From NCBI RefSeq assembly GCF_025685625.1, contig NZ_JAGSYI010000001.1, positions 1,860,001-1,924,000 on the forward strand: a stretch of 64,000 nt of DNA, in the 5' to 3' direction. Of this stretch, positions 63,982 to 64,000 are shown piece after piece. Source of the stretch: Acidicapsa acidisoli. GTDB taxonomy: Bacteria > Acidobacteriota > Terriglobia > Terriglobales > Acidobacteriaceae. The notes beneath the pieces are model-generated. The model did not search any database. It had not been told where the DNA came from and saw only the letters and a list, made by a program, of their open reading frames with translations. Both the position numbers and the translations under genes were made by a program. Within the stretch, counting starts at the first letter, position 1, and each line of letters opens with the position of its first letter.

Positions 63982-64000
63982 TGTTCGCTCCTCTACGCAT

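Overview
The window is a high-GC bacterial chromosome segment. It looks like an acidobacterium, probably of the Terriglobia (subdivision 1) lineage, although the exact genus cannot be read from the sequence. The evidence is the gene content: two very large TonB-receptor-like proteins with N-terminal carboxypeptidase-regulatory-like domains, a transmembrane winged-helix regulator of a type common in this phylum, a DUF2934 protein, a kumamolisin-type acid peptidase, secreted TldD-like and amidohydrolase pairs, and a Tes/Mss-like radical SAM protein that fits the membrane-spanning lipids of these bacteria.

Layout. 0-3.7 kb: start of an OPT oligopeptide transporter (leftward, cut by the window edge), a secreted proline-rich protein, DUF2934, a ComF-type phosphoribosyltransferase and an HNH nuclease. 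3.7-10.7 kb, leftward: S53 peptidase, glucose-6-phosphate isomerase, M28 peptidase, membrane acyltransferase. 10.9-14.7 kb, rightward: folP and two overlapping secreted amidohydrolase paralogues, the second apparently a pseudoenzyme. 14.8-17.8 kb, leftward: a small membrane protein, a DUF4440 protein, a monooxygenase-fold protein and purA. 18.1-21.1 kb, rightward: mutM, a long non-coding stretch holding a likely structured RNA, and a receiver-like protein with a basic disordered head. 21.1-31.9 kb: HIT protein, M48 protease, a secreted TldD-like pair, DUF1761, a universal stress protein, a fluoride riboswitch with crcB, a VOC protein, an unknown overlapping membrane-protein pair, and RlpA with a small partner. 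31.9-37.6 kb: a secreted protein of unknown function, the Tes/Mss-like radical SAM enzyme, a beta-barrel-like protein, mutY, a zinc-ribbon protein and OsmC. 37.6-40.1 kb: a leftward ArsR-led operon of SRPBCC and DinB proteins with an operator array. 40.2-46.7 kb: tRNA-Leu followed by trpC-trpF-trpB-trpA-chorismate mutase-DAHP synthase-prephenate dehydrogenase. 46.7-49.0 kb: aldo/keto reductase, an orphan ABC ATPase, tRNA-Gly and tRNA-Cys. 49.2-59.6 kb: two TonB-receptor-like genes, an IS3 remnant, a PI-PLC-like phosphodiesterase, the membrane winged-helix regulator and a lipoprotein. 59.7-64.0 kb: a CoA-transferase pair facing an enoyl-CoA hydratase, HMG-CoA lyase and acyl-CoA dehydrogenase, which together resemble the lower leucine degradation pathway.

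How the genes work together. The aromatic amino acid block links the entry step (DAHP synthase), the chorismate branch (mutase, prephenate dehydrogenase) and the last four tryptophan steps; trpE, trpG and trpD are not in the window. The last block would turn acyl-CoA and HMG-CoA intermediates into acetoacetate and acetoacetyl-CoA. The ArsR operon, the fluoride switch and the wHTH/TonB arrangement are the clearest regulatory units. The least explained parts are the RNA at about 19.06-19.33 kb, the degenerate paralogue pairs, the small membrane-protein pair at 28.6-29.6 kb and the radical SAM enzyme.
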